Under the pieces are notes generated by a model, which was not told the DNA's origin, did no database searches, and saw nothing but the letters and a program-made list of their open reading frames with translations. The position numbers and the translations under genes are program-made. A DNA stretch of 64,000 bases from Acidimicrobiia bacterium (GTDB taxonomy: Bacteria; Actinomycetota; Acidimicrobiia; Spongiisociales; JAHEDJ01), in NCBI GenBank assembly GCA_035471805.1, contig DATIPS010000031.1, forward strand, positions 1-64,000, read 5' to 3'. Positions 18,437 to 27,526 of the stretch are shown in pieces (the stretch's first letter is position 1; each line of letters starts with the position of its first letter).

Positions 18437-19526
18437 TTCCGACCGCCCTACGACGATGCTGGAGATGGCGAATCCCGTCGATCGTCACCCAGATGAGCAT
18501 GCCGCCGACTACTCCGGGGATGACAAGTCGGTAGAACCAGCCGACCAACCAGACGAGAACGGCCTGATCCGAGGTCGGCTGGTAATGGCGCAGCCAGGAG
18601 TTGGGGAAGTTGGCGGTGGCGTCGGGATGGCACCGCTGGCAGGTGAGGAGGAGATTCTCCTTGTAGACCGTCGAGTCGACCTCATCAGAGGCCAGGATGT
18701 TGTGAACACCGTGACAGTCGATACAGACGGGGGTGTTCGTCGTCTGATCCGGAGCGAGCTCCTCGAACAGCATCACCGTCGTTCCGTGGAAATCTGCGAC
18801 GTAGGTGTCGAACACCTCGGTACTGATCCCGTACTTGCCCATCAGGGCCTCGTCCGCGTGGCAGTCCTCGCAGATCTTCGGTGAAAAAAGATGAAACTGG
18901 GAGTGGGAGGGGCCTTCCACGGCGTGTACCCCGTGGCAGTCGGTACAAGTCGGCACGTCCTGAATGTCATGCTCGAGCAGAGCTGCCCCGTGGATGCTCC
19001 CGGCGTAGAGGTCGTAGATCTCCGAGTGGCAGCTCCGGCACGTGCGCGGGATCGCCGTGGTATCGGCGCTCGGATGCGTGACGTTGTGCGCGCCGTGGCA
19101 GTCGGTGCAGATTGCCGCCTCGCGGTCGCCGCCGGCCAGTGCCTCCGTATGCATGTTGTCGAGAGTGTCCGTGTACTCGCTCTCGTGGCAGTTGAAACAG
19201 GATGTGTACAGCTCTATGGCGAGGTCACGGCGTGTGACGGCCGACATCGGGTCGTGCGGGTACTGACCGATGTCGGTGTGGCAGTCGATGCACGTGAGGC
19301 CGGACTCACCGTGAATGGAGGCTTCGAACACGGTACGCGGCACAACGGCCGGGAGCATCTCACCAGATGGGAAGTCGAGGATGATGTTGCCTGCTTCGTG
19401 GCAGCCGAGGCAGTAATCGTTCACCTGCGCGTCCGCATCCGACTCTTGAGCAGATGCGGCGAGTGGCACCGTGAGCACGGTGGCCGCCAGTATCCCCAGG
19501 AGCAGCAGCGTTGATCTTGTCGACAG
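18429..19526 (-). CDS. Secreted, membrane-anchored nonahaem cytochrome c (probable CTG start)
   Basis: Nine CXXCH motifs are present in order: CLGCH, CIDCH, CFNCH, CTDCH, CRSCH, CTDCH, CEDCH, CIDCH, CQRCH, with distal His residues in repeats such as HGAHNVTH and HGVHAVE. A hydrophobic C-terminal anchor (VLVWLVGWFYRLVIPGVVGG) ends in a basic tail. The usual start codons leave only MLTVPLAASAQ, too short for export. A CTG at 19526 in the same frame adds STRSTLLLLGILAATV, making a normal signal peptide, and AGGAGG lies 6 bases before it. I therefore annotate 365 residues from CTG; the first conventional start is GTG 19478. It is coupled to the b561-c fusion and probably exchanges electrons with it. 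Confidence 0.85.
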   Translation of the reverse strand: MSTRSTLLLLGILAATVLTVPLAASAQESDADAQVNDYCLGCHEAGNIILDFPSGEMLPAVVPRTVFEASIHGESGLTCIDCHTDIGQYPHDPMSAVTRRDLAIELYTSCFNCHESEYTDTLDNMHTEALAGGDREAAICTDCHGAHNVTHPSADTTAIPRTCRSCHSEIYDLYAGSIHGAALLEHDIQDVPTCTDCHGVHAVEGPSHSQFHLFSPKICEDCHADEALMGKYGISTEVFDTYVADFHGTTVMLFEELAPDQTTNTPVCIDCHGVHNILASDEVDSTVYKENLLLTCQRCHPDATANFPNSWLRHYQPTSDQAVLVWLVGWFYRLVIPGVVGGMLIWVTIDGIRHLQHRRRAVGNV

Positions 19527-19532
19527 CGTCGG

Positions 19533-19538
19533 CCTCCT
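19533..19538 (-). promoter_or_regulatory. Ribosome binding site that points to a CTG start
   Basis: The minus strand reads AGGAGG here, a perfect Shine-Dalgarno core, followed after 6 bases by CTG at 19526. No ATG, GTG or TTG lies in that frame before the GTG at 19478, which is 54 bases away. Confidence 0.65.
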
Positions 19539-19668
19539 ACGCGGCCGAGGCTCCTCTCCACTGCCAGCCTACGATCCCGAAACAGGCAAGGATCAGGGCC
19601 GACGGACCCTTACCGGCAGGCCGGTTAGTTCACTTGAAAGTTGACCTTCGGCGGCCCGAGTCGCCGGG

Positions 19669-21792
19669 TTACGGTCGTGTCATGAGGTCGTTGAAGCCTC
19701 CGACGGCATCAATCGCGTCGTACAGCATCTGCATGACGTACTTGGCGTTGTGGGCGAAGGCGCCCGGGTCCTTCTGCGCGTACTGGTAGATGTACGCAGC
19801 ACGGAGGAGGTTCGGTGTCCACGTCGAGTAGACCTCGCCGGATTCGGTGAAGAAATACGGGTAGGTGTGCGAGTCGTAGACGATCCGAACCGGGCCGCCG
19901 GGCTCACCTCCGTACGCCCGCATCGCCCCGTACAGCATCTCGAGCATCGTGTTGATCTCACCATCGACGCCTTCGGTTATGTTGCCGTCTCCATCCCAGT
20001 CCGTATCCCAGATCCGGATCAACGACAGGTCTTCTGCCGTCTCGACTTCGTTGTGGCATGAGGCGCACGTCTCGTATTTCACCGTCAGCTGATGCTGGTC
20101 GTGGCATGCCGTGCAGGTGTTGAGGCTTGCGACGTGGCCGAATCGGCCTACGTAGGTCTCGCCGGCGAACTCGTATCCGCCCTGAACCTCCGTACCGTAG
20201 ACGGTGGCTCCGGCTGCAAAGTAGTGGATGTTGATGAACCTGAGACCTTCGAGGACTTCGTCACCCGGAGCATCTCCGATGGCGGCGTCGACCGTTGAAG
20301 TCGACGATCTGCCCTGGTGGCAGCTTATGCACAGGTTCATCGCCTGATCTCCGCTGTTCACCGAGGCCCCGCTCGGGAAGGTGACGTCCTGCTCGACATC
20401 GTTGATGAGCGAGAAATCTTCGAGACTGGCGTGGCAGGTGCTGCAGAGGAATCCGTTGGCCGGGCTGGTGCTGATGTTCACGCCCTCCCGGATGTAGAGC
20501 GGCAAACCGTCTGCTGAGTGGCACCTTGCGCAGGAGCCGGGCACGGAGCCCTCCTCGTCCCAATGCCTGAAGGCCTCTTCCGAACCTGCGAAATGACCGT
20601 GATCGATCCTGGTGCCGACGGCCACCGGGTTGGCCAGCACCTCGTTGAGGCTTTCGGTGGAGTCGGTCATCAACTGGAGAACGTACTTGCCGCCGTGGGC
20701 AAAGGCTCCCGGATCCTTGAGCGAAAGCTGATAGTTATAAGCCGCCTTCAGGAGGCGTGGTGTCCAGTTCTTGTACTGGTTGCCGAAGTTCGCTTCGTCT
20801 TCGCCGGCCAGGCCGTCGCCGTTGGTGTCGATGAAGAAGTATGGGTATACCAACGGGTCGTAAGCGATCGTGCTGCCGGTCTTGTCGGCCGCGTACGCCT
20901 TTATCGCTTTGAAGAGCGTTGCGCGCACACCCTCGAGTTCGTAATAGATGCCCTCGGCTATGTCCCCGTCGCCGTCGAAGTCGACCGCCGAGCCCGGCAT
21001 GCGGACGTTGCGGAGGTCTTCGAGTGTCGCGACGCCCGTGTGGCAGGTAGTGCACTCGGCGATTCTCAGCTCAAGTGTGTGGGGGTCGTGACATTGAATG
21101 CAGGTCGTATATCCCTCGACGTGGACGAAGAATGCATCGTATGACTTGCCGTCGTATTCGTAGCCGCCCTTGGCTTCCGATCCGTACTTGGTGGCGGCTG
21201 CCGCGTAATAGTGAATGTTCTTGAAACCGAGATCCTCCGAGACGGTGTCCTCATCGACACCGGCTGCGGCGATCGATTCATCCACGCTGAACTTCGATTC
21301 CCTGCCCTGGTGGCATTCCATACAACGAGACTCATCTCCGAGTCCCGTCAACTCGATGCCGGAAGGCATGACCACACTGTCCTTGGAAATCGTCACGTAG
21401 TTGTGGCAGGTCTGGCACTCGATCGTCGAACCCGTCGGGGCTGCCGCATCAACAACGCCGCCGGCGCTACCGTCGACTCCAAGGAAGTCGAGGTAGCCGG
21501 TCGAGGTGTGGCACTTGGCGCACGAGGTTGGGACCTCCTGTGGATCTTCCTCATCCCAGTGACGGAAGGCCTCAGCGGTGGCGTCGTTGTGTCCTGAGCC
21601 CTCCCAGGCTGCCAAGAATCGAATCGCGAAATCCAGTCCCTGGGGATCGGCGGCGGGAGGGGTTGTCGTCTCCGTAGGTGTCGGGGCACCCGTTGCCGTG
21701 GTGGTCGTGTCGTCCTCGCTGCTCGTGCAGGCCATGAGAACCAGCAGCAGCGCGACAAACACGACTACATGCGATCTTCGAAGTCGGCTCAT
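19669..21792 (-). CDS. Decahaem lipoprotein built from two repeated pentahaem modules
   Basis: This 707-residue protein has a signal with lipobox LMAC (Cys22) and a Thr/Pro linker, so it should be lipid-anchored outside the membrane. It has ten CXXCH motifs in two matching sets of five: CAKCH, CQTCH, CMECH, CIQCH, CTTCH, and CARCH, CSTCH, CISCH, CTACH, CASCH. The modules (about residues 68-400 and 400-707) share AFRHWDEE, NIHYxAA, a Gly-Gly-Tyr-Glu segment, YPYFF, WTPxLLxAAY and KDPGAFAH. Asp/Gly loops such as DFDGDGDIAEG and DTNGDGLAG look like EF-hand calcium sites. It is a strong candidate for a surface electron conduit. Partners are unknown. Confidence 0.88.
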   Translation of the reverse strand: MSRLRRSHVVVFVALLLVLMACTSSEDDTTTTATGAPTPTETTTPPAADPQGLDFAIRFLAAWEGSGHNDATAEAFRHWDEEDPQEVPTSCAKCHTSTGYLDFLGVDGSAGGVVDAAAPTGSTIECQTCHNYVTISKDSVVMPSGIELTGLGDESRCMECHQGRESKFSVDESIAAAGVDEDTVSEDLGFKNIHYYAAAATKYGSEAKGGYEYDGKSYDAFFVHVEGYTTCIQCHDPHTLELRIAECTTCHTGVATLEDLRNVRMPGSAVDFDGDGDIAEGIYYELEGVRATLFKAIKAYAADKTGSTIAYDPLVYPYFFIDTNGDGLAGEDEANFGNQYKNWTPRLLKAAYNYQLSLKDPGAFAHGGKYVLQLMTDSTESLNEVLANPVAVGTRIDHGHFAGSEEAFRHWDEEGSVPGSCARCHSADGLPLYIREGVNISTSPANGFLCSTCHASLEDFSLINDVEQDVTFPSGASVNSGDQAMNLCISCHQGRSSTSTVDAAIGDAPGDEVLEGLRFINIHYFAAGATVYGTEVQGGYEFAGETYVGRFGHVASLNTCTACHDQHQLTVKYETCASCHNEVETAEDLSLIRIWDTDWDGDGNITEGVDGEINTMLEMLYGAMRAYGGEPGGPVRIVYDSHTYPYFFTESGEVYSTWTPNLLRAAYIYQYAQKDPGAFAHNAKYVMQMLYDAIDAVGGFNDLMTRP

Positions 21793-21940
21793 GTTCCCTC
21801 CCCTGGGAATTGTCTAGCTCGCTTCCCGACATGATGACGGGTCGCCGCCCCACTCGCGTAGAGCCTTTCGACCCCTTAGCGGCTACACAAGAGGTCGAAA
21901 ATCCAAGACCGGGCCCTCTTTGATGGAGGCCCGGTAAACC

Positions 21941-22630
21941 TCAACCTCGTTGTCGCACAGACCGCCATGCCACCATTGCCAGCCATACGAGGACGACGAA
22001 ACCTATCAGCAGCCCACCAACGACGAGGAGAATCGTGAAGCCGCTCGTGCTCCCGTGTTCGGGAATCTCCGGGGCCGAATGGATTCCCTCTGCCGGGATT
22101 GTGACTCCTTCTGAGTGGCATTCGTTGCACGACACCTGAACCTCAGCCGACACCGGCTGTGCGCTGCCCGTGGTATGCGGATCATGGCAGTCGGAACACA
22201 GCAATCGACCCGCCTCGGTGTGCAGTTCGTCGGCCACTTTCGTGTAGTGGTCTCGATGGCACATCTCACAAGTCCCGGACTGTTGAGCGGAATAGTCCGA
22301 GAGGCTTCCGGCGGTGAATTCCGGATGTGGGTATCCGCTGATGTCGAGGTGACAGTTGCGACATTGCACGCCGGTCTGGCCGTGCACAGAGCGTTCATAC
22401 TCCCCCCGGAACACGGCCAGGCTCAATGTCTCGTTCGAAGGAAGCGGAACCGCCAGATCGGACTGTTGATGGCAGGCGAGACAGGTGTCGCTGCTCCAGA
22501 AAGGATCGCTATTTCCGGGTCCCTCCTGAGCGTTTGCCGGCCGGCCCATCCACAGCAAGAGAGCGAACGCCAACAGAGCCAGCCGGGCGACGCGCTGGAT
22601 GTTGCAGGCGGTTCGAGTTGGGGTTTGCAT
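21941..22630 (-). CDS. Membrane-anchored pentahaem cytochrome c
   Basis: This 229-residue protein has an N-terminal signal (ARLALLAFALLLWMG ending near NAQ), five CXXCH motifs (CLACH, CRNCH, CEMCH, CSDCH, CNECH) and a C-terminal transmembrane helix (ILLVVGGLLIGFVVLVWLAMV) with a basic end. The layout mirrors the nonahaem protein at smaller size, and local patterns such as SVHGQTGVQC plus CHLDISGYPHP match the nonahaem's HGESGLTC plus CHTDIGQYPHD, so the two are probably related. ATG 22630 is chosen because GGGGAGA precedes it. It is the first gene of the minus-strand cytochrome cluster, 148 bases before the decahaem gene. Confidence 0.87.
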   Translation of the reverse strand: MQTPTRTACNIQRVARLALLAFALLLWMGRPANAQEGPGNSDPFWSSDTCLACHQQSDLAVPLPSNETLSLAVFRGEYERSVHGQTGVQCRNCHLDISGYPHPEFTAGSLSDYSAQQSGTCEMCHRDHYTKVADELHTEAGRLLCSDCHDPHTTGSAQPVSAEVQVSCNECHSEGVTIPAEGIHSAPEIPEHGSTSGFTILLVVGGLLIGFVVLVWLAMVAWRSVRQRG

Positions 22631-22736
22631 GCCTGTCTCCCCGGGCAGGATCATTCGCCGGATTCATGTTCGCCGATTCGTTGCGCCGTCGCCCAGGGGC
22701 CTAGTTCCCCGACCGACGGGCCGTTCGCCCTTGACG

Positions 22737-23339
22737 TCACCCAGATCCGGTTCCGGCCAGGACTCTCTCGAGCTCGGCTGAGAGTTCGTCGTACGTGATC
22801 GCACCGGTGAACTTGTGGGTCACCAGGCCGGCCCGGTCGATCACGAAGGTCTCGGGTACGCCGAACGTTCCGAACTCCACACCTGCCCTGGCATCCGGGT
22901 CGGTCAAGTACGAGTAGTTGGTACCCCATCCATACCTGTCCAGGAAGGCGATGCTGTCTTCCGGCTGATCGCTGGTGGCGATGCCGACGAACCGGACTCC
23001 GCGGTCCGCGTAGTCGGCGGCTGCCGCGGTGAGGTGCGGGTGTTCGTCCCGGCAAGCAGGGATGCACCAGGAAGCAAAGAAGTTGACAACGACGACGTCG
23101 CCTCTGAGGTCGCCTATGTTGAGGGTGCCGGCCCGATCGAGATACTCGAGTTCAACGTGCGGAGCAGGAAGTCCCACCAGCGGTGACTCAACGACCCGGG
23201 GATCGACACCGAACCTGCTTCCGAACACGATGGCCAGAGCGACGAAAGCCGCGCCGACGACACCGGCGACAATCCAGACTTTCGTGTTCCGTTGAGAGCC
23301 TTCCGAGCTTGGTTCGATGGCGTTGTCTACGCTGGTCAT
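22737..23339 (-). CDS. ccmG: Membrane-anchored thioredoxin-like protein, CcmG/DsbE role, with CX3C active site
   Basis: This 200-residue protein has one N-terminal transmembrane helix (residues 20-42) and an extracytoplasmic thioredoxin fold of the TlpA/ResA/CcmG type: VVVNFFASWC, then YGWGTNYSYLTDP, FGVPETFVID and a C-terminal helix. In cytochrome c maturation such proteins reduce apocytochrome cysteines before haem attachment. The active site reads WCIPACRDEHP, with three residues between the cysteines instead of two; the codons are clear and the frame is intact on both sides. It is coupled by ATGA to the TPR gene and is the last gene of the ccmF-led operon. Confidence 0.85.
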   Translation of the reverse strand: MTSVDNAIEPSSEGSQRNTKVWIVAGVVGAAFVALAIVFGSRFGVDPRVVESPLVGLPAPHVELEYLDRAGTLNIGDLRGDVVVVNFFASWCIPACRDEHPHLTAAAADYADRGVRFVGIATSDQPEDSIAFLDRYGWGTNYSYLTDPDARAGVEFGTFGVPETFVIDRAGLVTHKFTGAITYDELSAELERVLAGTGSG

Positions 23340-24169
23340 GATCCTTGGTTCCCTCCACCTTCGAAGGCAAGAGCTTCTTCGATGTTGGCGATCGTGTCTG
23401 GATCGAGGTTCGGCAACTCCAGCACTTCCTCCAGGTACGGAACGCCGTCCGCATAACGGTCGAGTTCGTAGATGAGCATCATGCCGTACCAGTACTTGGC
23501 GTCGTAGTTCTGGTCGTCGTTCTCGGTTGCGACCTTGAACAGGTCGGCTGCCTCGGGCATTCTTCCGATTTGTAGATTGAGGAAACCGAGGCCAAACGAC
23601 GCGCTCGCCCTCTCGATGTCCGTCGGGTCTCCGTCCAGTACCGCTTGGTAATGAGAGATTGCCGACATGGCATCGCCCGTCTCGGCGTAGCAATCCGCAA
23701 CCGCCAGGCGGAACTCGTTGCCCGGATGAGCGTCCATGGCCGCTTCCAGTTCGGCGCAGCCGGCTGATTGAGGGAATGTCGGGGCGGCCGTCTGCTCCGG
23801 CTCGCTCGAGTTCTGCACCGAGATGAGTATCACGGCGAGGGCTGCAATGAGGATCCCGGCACCTACCAGCCAGCGTCTGTTCAGTCCGGCGGTATCCTCC
23901 CGGCCCTGCTCGGCGGGAGACAGGGCCGGGGATGATCCGGATTGCTTGCCTGCGGGTGGTGTCTTCTTCGGCGCGGGCGGCTTGCCGAGTGCGGCAAGGG
24001 TTGCTTCGGCCGCAGCCAGTTCCGCCTCATACCCGGTGCGAAGTCCGGCAGCGGTAGAGGCGTCTATTTCGCCGTCTTCGACTTGCTGGGCGAGTTCCTC
24101 GAGGTCGGTCTTCGCCAGCTCTCGCCGGCCGACTGCGCGGTCGTATGCCTCCTGATTGAAGTTGGTCAC
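23336..24169 (-). CDS. Membrane TPR protein, CcmI/CycH-like
   Basis: This 277-residue protein has an N-terminal cytoplasmic helical region (LEELAQQVEDGEIDASTA), a Pro/Lys-rich linker, one transmembrane helix (LVGAGILIAALAVILISV) and a C-terminal tetratricopeptide region (residues about 165-270) with ISHYQAVLDGDPTD and an AEN/ADLFKVATENDD repeat. This order fits the CcmI/CycH chaperones that hold apocytochrome c for haem ligation, and its place between ccmH and ccmG supports that. The GTG at 24169 overlaps the ccmH stop as GTGA. It is shorter than proteobacterial CcmI. Confidence 0.75.
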   Translation of the reverse strand: MTNFNQEAYDRAVGRRELAKTDLEELAQQVEDGEIDASTAAGLRTGYEAELAAAEATLAALGKPPAPKKTPPAGKQSGSSPALSPAEQGREDTAGLNRRWLVGAGILIAALAVILISVQNSSEPEQTAAPTFPQSAGCAELEAAMDAHPGNEFRLAVADCYAETGDAMSAISHYQAVLDGDPTDIERASASFGLGFLNLQIGRMPEAADLFKVATENDDQNYDAKYWYGMMLIYELDRYADGVPYLEEVLELPNLDPDTIANIEEALAFEGGGNQGS

Positions 24170-24579
24170 TGCCGTACCTCGCTGGATTCGGTTGCCGGAG
24201 CCGTGCGCCGGGTGAAGATCAGGTAAACGCCGGCGACTACCGCCAGTATCGGAATAAGCCAAACCATGAGCGTGTTTCCGGCGAAGGGCGGGTCGATCAC
24301 GATGCTGTCGGTGTAACGCTCGGTGAAGTAGTCGATGATCTGATCGTCCGACCAGCCTTCTGCGATTCGTTCCTCGACCACGTCCATCATGGCTCGCGCC
24401 GTTTCAGAAGGTGAATCGGCTATCGCCACTCCCTGGCAGACGGGGCATTTCACGCGACTGCCGATCGCACGGGCGCGATCTTCATCGCTCTCGTCACCCT
24501 GGATCAGTCCGACGACGACGACAACCGCCAGAGCGATGGTGACGACGGCGGCGATGGTCTTGCGAACCGAGTCAGACAT
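24166..24579 (-). CDS. ccmH: Cytochrome c maturation protein CcmH (thiol-disulfide subunit)
   Basis: This 137-residue protein carries the CcmH/CycL signature KCPVCQGVAIADSPSE with its redox CXXC, followed by the helix-rich VEERIAEGWSDDQIIDYF. One transmembrane segment lies at each end (residues 9-26 and about 105-122); the usual family order is a catalytic domain then a C-terminal anchor. It reduces or presents apocytochrome cysteines to the CcmF ligase. It overlaps ccmF by 8 bases and the TPR gene by 4. Confidence 0.92.
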   Translation of the reverse strand: MSDSVRKTIAAVVTIALAVVVVVGLIQGDESDEDRARAIGSRVKCPVCQGVAIADSPSETARAMMDVVEERIAEGWSDDQIIDYFTERYTDSIVIDPPFAGNTLMVWLIPILAVVAGVYLIFTRRTAPATESSEVRQ

Positions 24580-26611
24580 CGGCGGACTCCCGCCTGGTGG
24601 ACCGCTCCGGTTTCTTGGCTGTGTAGGCCCAGGCGCCGGCTCCGGCGGCCAGGAAGCCGCCGACCCAGATCAGCCATATGAACGGGAACCAGAAGACCTC
24701 CAGTACGACGGTCTCCGGGTCGATGCTGCGGAGGGACAAGTAGAGGTCACCCGAGAACATCGTGTCGACTGAGGGTGTGGCGATGGACGACGTGTTGTTG
24801 CTGTACTGGTTCAGCCTTGGTTGGTACGCCCCGACGGTCGAACCACCCTTCGTCACCGTGATATCTGCACCTGTGACGAACCTTCCCGGTTCTTGACGGC
24901 TGAACTCCTGTTCGTATGTCACCTCGAATCCGGCGAAATTGACCGTTTCGCCCTGGTCGATGGAGATCGTGCCCGTCTCAGCCAGGTTCGATGAGAAGAC
25001 GATGCCCAGGGCGAGGATGGCTATTCCCAAGTGGGACATCTGGCCGCCCCAGTAGTGCGGGTCTCCGCGCATCAGACGGGAAGTTGCCGAAGCGGTCCCG
25101 ATTCCCAGCTTCTCAGAGCGAGTTCGGGCCGTCACGTAGAGATTCCGGATGATGGCGCCGATGACGAAGACAGCGGTGAGAATGCCGAGGAGCAGGAACG
25201 GGTTCCTGTAGCCGAGTACAACTGCCAGTGCGGCCGACCCGAGCGCGATGCGGACCGGCCAGCGGATGCGCTCCCAGATGACCGCGGCGCTGGCCACCCG
25301 GTAGGGCGCGATGGGGCCTATGCCCATGGCCAGCAACAGAAGGAAAGACAAAGGAATGGCCATCCTGTCGAAGAACGGACGACCTACGCCGACCGTCGAG
25401 TCCGAGAAGGCTTCGACGAAGAGCGGATAGAGGGTCCCGGTCAGCACCATGAAAGCGAACACGGTCAGGAGCAGGTTGTTGAGCAGGAACACGCCTTCCC
25501 GGCTGTTCAGCGCGTCGAGTCGAGGTGACGAGGCGATTGTCTGGGCGCGTACCGCGAACAGTCCCAGTGATCCCAGCAATACGACGAGAAGGAACCCGAG
25601 GAGGGCCGGTCCTATCGCCGATTGCGAGAAACTGTGAACCGAGACGATGACGCCGGAACGGGTCAGGAAGGTACCGAGAATCGTGAGCGCGAAGGCCGTG
25701 ATGACGAGGACGAAGTTCCACGACTGCAGCATGCCCCGGCGCGCTTGCACGACCGCCGAATGAAGGAAAGCCGTTGCAATGAGCCACGGCATGAATGAGG
25801 CGTTCTCTACCGGGTCCCACGCCCAGTATCCGCCCCACCCGAGCACCTCGTACGACCAGAGCCCGCCGAGGATGATTCCGCCGGTCAGGAACATCCAGGC
25901 GAAAAGCGTCCAACTGCGTGTGCGGGCCAACCATTCGACCCCGGTCGCCTTGACCATCAGCGCGGAAACGGCGAACGCGAACGGAACTGTCAGTCCGACA
26001 TAACCGACGTACAGCGTGGGGGGGTGAAGGGCCATCAGCCAGTGGTTCTGCAGCAAGGCGTTGGCTCCGATGCCGTCGATCGGTGCCGCGATCACGTCAC
26101 CTATCGGGCCCCAGGCCCCCTCGGCGCAACCCACGCCTCCCGACCACGCTTGCAGGCAAACGGCGAATGGGTTCGAGATCGATGCCATCAAACCGAAGAA
26201 GTACAGCGAGACGAGGCCCATGATTGCCAGGGCGCCCGCCGACAGTCTGTCACCCTCCTTGCTGCGGAAGAATCGTGTGTAGACGCCGTACGTGAAGCTC
26301 GCCAGGACGAGGCCCCACAACACGATCGATCCTTCCAGCGACGCCCAACCGGACGCGAATTTGAAGAGTGTCGGAGTGGCACTCGAGGAGTTGTTGGCGA
26401 TGTATTTGATGGAGAAGTCGTCGGTGAGGAGGCCGAGTTCGAGGAAGAACATCGCTGCGACTGCTCCTCCGAAGAGGGCTACGACGGGGAGTCCGAGGTA
26501 GGAGGCGGTCGCCCTCCCGGGGTCTCTCATCGCAATGAAACCCCGCACCGTGATCCCCAGTGCACCAACCAGCGCAACCAGAACCGAGAGATACCCAAGA
26601 GTCGCGTTCAT
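24572..26611 (-). CDS. ccmF: Haem lyase CcmF
   Basis: This 679-residue polytopic protein joins haem from holo-CcmE to apocytochrome CXXCH sites. The WWD domain WGGYWAWDPVENASFMPWL is intact, and FKFASGWASLEGSIVLWG and the LTRSGVIVSVHSF segment match CcmF. About 14 transmembrane helices and a large C-terminal extracytoplasmic loop (residues about 560-650) are visible. It heads the minus-strand operon ccmF-ccmH-TPR-ccmG, and its start faces ccmA across a 258-base divergent promoter region. Confidence 0.95.
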   Translation of the reverse strand: MNATLGYLSVLVALVGALGITVRGFIAMRDPGRATASYLGLPVVALFGGAVAAMFFLELGLLTDDFSIKYIANNSSSATPTLFKFASGWASLEGSIVLWGLVLASFTYGVYTRFFRSKEGDRLSAGALAIMGLVSLYFFGLMASISNPFAVCLQAWSGGVGCAEGAWGPIGDVIAAPIDGIGANALLQNHWLMALHPPTLYVGYVGLTVPFAFAVSALMVKATGVEWLARTRSWTLFAWMFLTGGIILGGLWSYEVLGWGGYWAWDPVENASFMPWLIATAFLHSAVVQARRGMLQSWNFVLVITAFALTILGTFLTRSGVIVSVHSFSQSAIGPALLGFLLVVLLGSLGLFAVRAQTIASSPRLDALNSREGVFLLNNLLLTVFAFMVLTGTLYPLFVEAFSDSTVGVGRPFFDRMAIPLSFLLLLAMGIGPIAPYRVASAAVIWERIRWPVRIALGSAALAVVLGYRNPFLLLGILTAVFVIGAIIRNLYVTARTRSEKLGIGTASATSRLMRGDPHYWGGQMSHLGIAILALGIVFSSNLAETGTISIDQGETVNFAGFEVTYEQEFSRQEPGRFVTGADITVTKGGSTVGAYQPRLNQYSNNTSSIATPSVDTMFSGDLYLSLRSIDPETVVLEVFWFPFIWLIWVGGFLAAGAGAWAYTAKKPERSTRRESADV

Positions 26612-26869
26612 CTATTGGTGCCTTCCTCCGCTGGGACTATCGAACTCTCCGAGCTCGAGGTCCCCCGTATTGCCATCAGCTTCCCTGAGGATAAGAGTAT
26701 CTCGACCGTAGACGTACGGCGAAAGGCCCCGCTGACTGGGGCACTTGGGCCCTGCCTGCCGGAACCTCCTCCGTGGAACCCTACTCGGGTGATGTTCGGG
26801 AGGAACCAGGTCGCTAATCCGGTCGCGTCCGTTTCGGTGGAGGATGCTTCGGGCGTACACTCGTCCGCC

Positions 26870-27526
26870 ATGTCCGATTCGCCAGTTGTCCGGTTGAAAG
26901 ACGTCGCCGTTCGCTACGGTCGTGTTCCCGTGCTCAAGAGCGTCGAACTCGAGGTTCCGGCGGGCGAGGCCACAGGAATCGTAGGTCCCAACGGCTCGGG
27001 CAAATCGACCTTGCTTCGGGTACTGGCCACGCTGCTCCGGCCGACGGAGGGCAGCGTTGCGGTATTCGGGAGCGAGATGGGCCGGGAAACCGCATTCTCG
27101 ATAAGGCGGCGAATCGCCCTGATCGGACATCAGCCCGCCTTGTATCCCCAGTTGACGTTGCGCGAGAACCTCGTCTTCGTCTCCCGTTTGTCGGGTCATA
27201 GCGAGGAGCGCGTCGACGAGATGCTGGACCTCGTCGGTCTGGCAGGTGCGAAACACCGGCGAGCCGAGCAGTCATCGCACGGGATGCAGCGACGCGTTGA
27301 GTTCGCCAGGGTGATTCTCACGAAACCCGACCTGCTCCTGCTCGACGAAGCCCACGCAGGTCTCGATCGAGAGGCGGGTCAACTCGTCGACGCGGTCGTC
27401 GAGAACGTCCGCGCGCGAGGGGGTGCCGCCGTTTTCGTCTCTCATGAGCTCGATCGGATGCTTCCGCTCGTACAGTCGACCTACGAGTTGGTCGGGGGCG
27501 CCGTCGTACCGGGAGGCTCGCGATGA
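26870..27526 (+). CDS. ccmA: Haem exporter ATP-binding subunit CcmA
   Basis: This 218-residue ABC ATPase powers release of holo-CcmE from CcmC in System I. Walker A is GPNGSGKST (residues 38-46), the signature region is the atypical SSHGMQRRVEFAR found in CcmA rather than LSGGQ, and Walker B is LLLLDEAHAGLD, with the switch His in VSHELDR. ATG 26870 starts at the family start; a longer open frame upstream covers the divergent promoter and has no resemblance. ccmB follows with an ATGA overlap. Confidence 0.93.
   Translation: MSDSPVVRLKDVAVRYGRVPVLKSVELEVPAGEATGIVGPNGSGKSTLLRVLATLLRPTEGSVAVFGSEMGRETAFSIRRRIALIGHQPALYPQLTLRENLVFVSRLSGHSEERVDEMLDLVGLAGAKHRRAEQSSHGMQRRVEFARVILTKPDLLLLDEAHAGLDREAGQLVDAVVENVRARGGAAVFVSHELDRMLPLVQSTYELVGGAVVPGGSR

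Noticed and set aside
16865-18496. Long plus-strand open frame (about 543 codons) opposite the b561-c fusion
   Set aside because: Arg/Gly-rich, no domain, fully antisense to a gene with clear haem motifs.
19476-19478. GTG as start of the nonahaem cytochrome
   Set aside because: Leaves an 11-residue hydrophobic remnant instead of a signal peptide and has no ribosome site at proper distance; kept only as the alternative.
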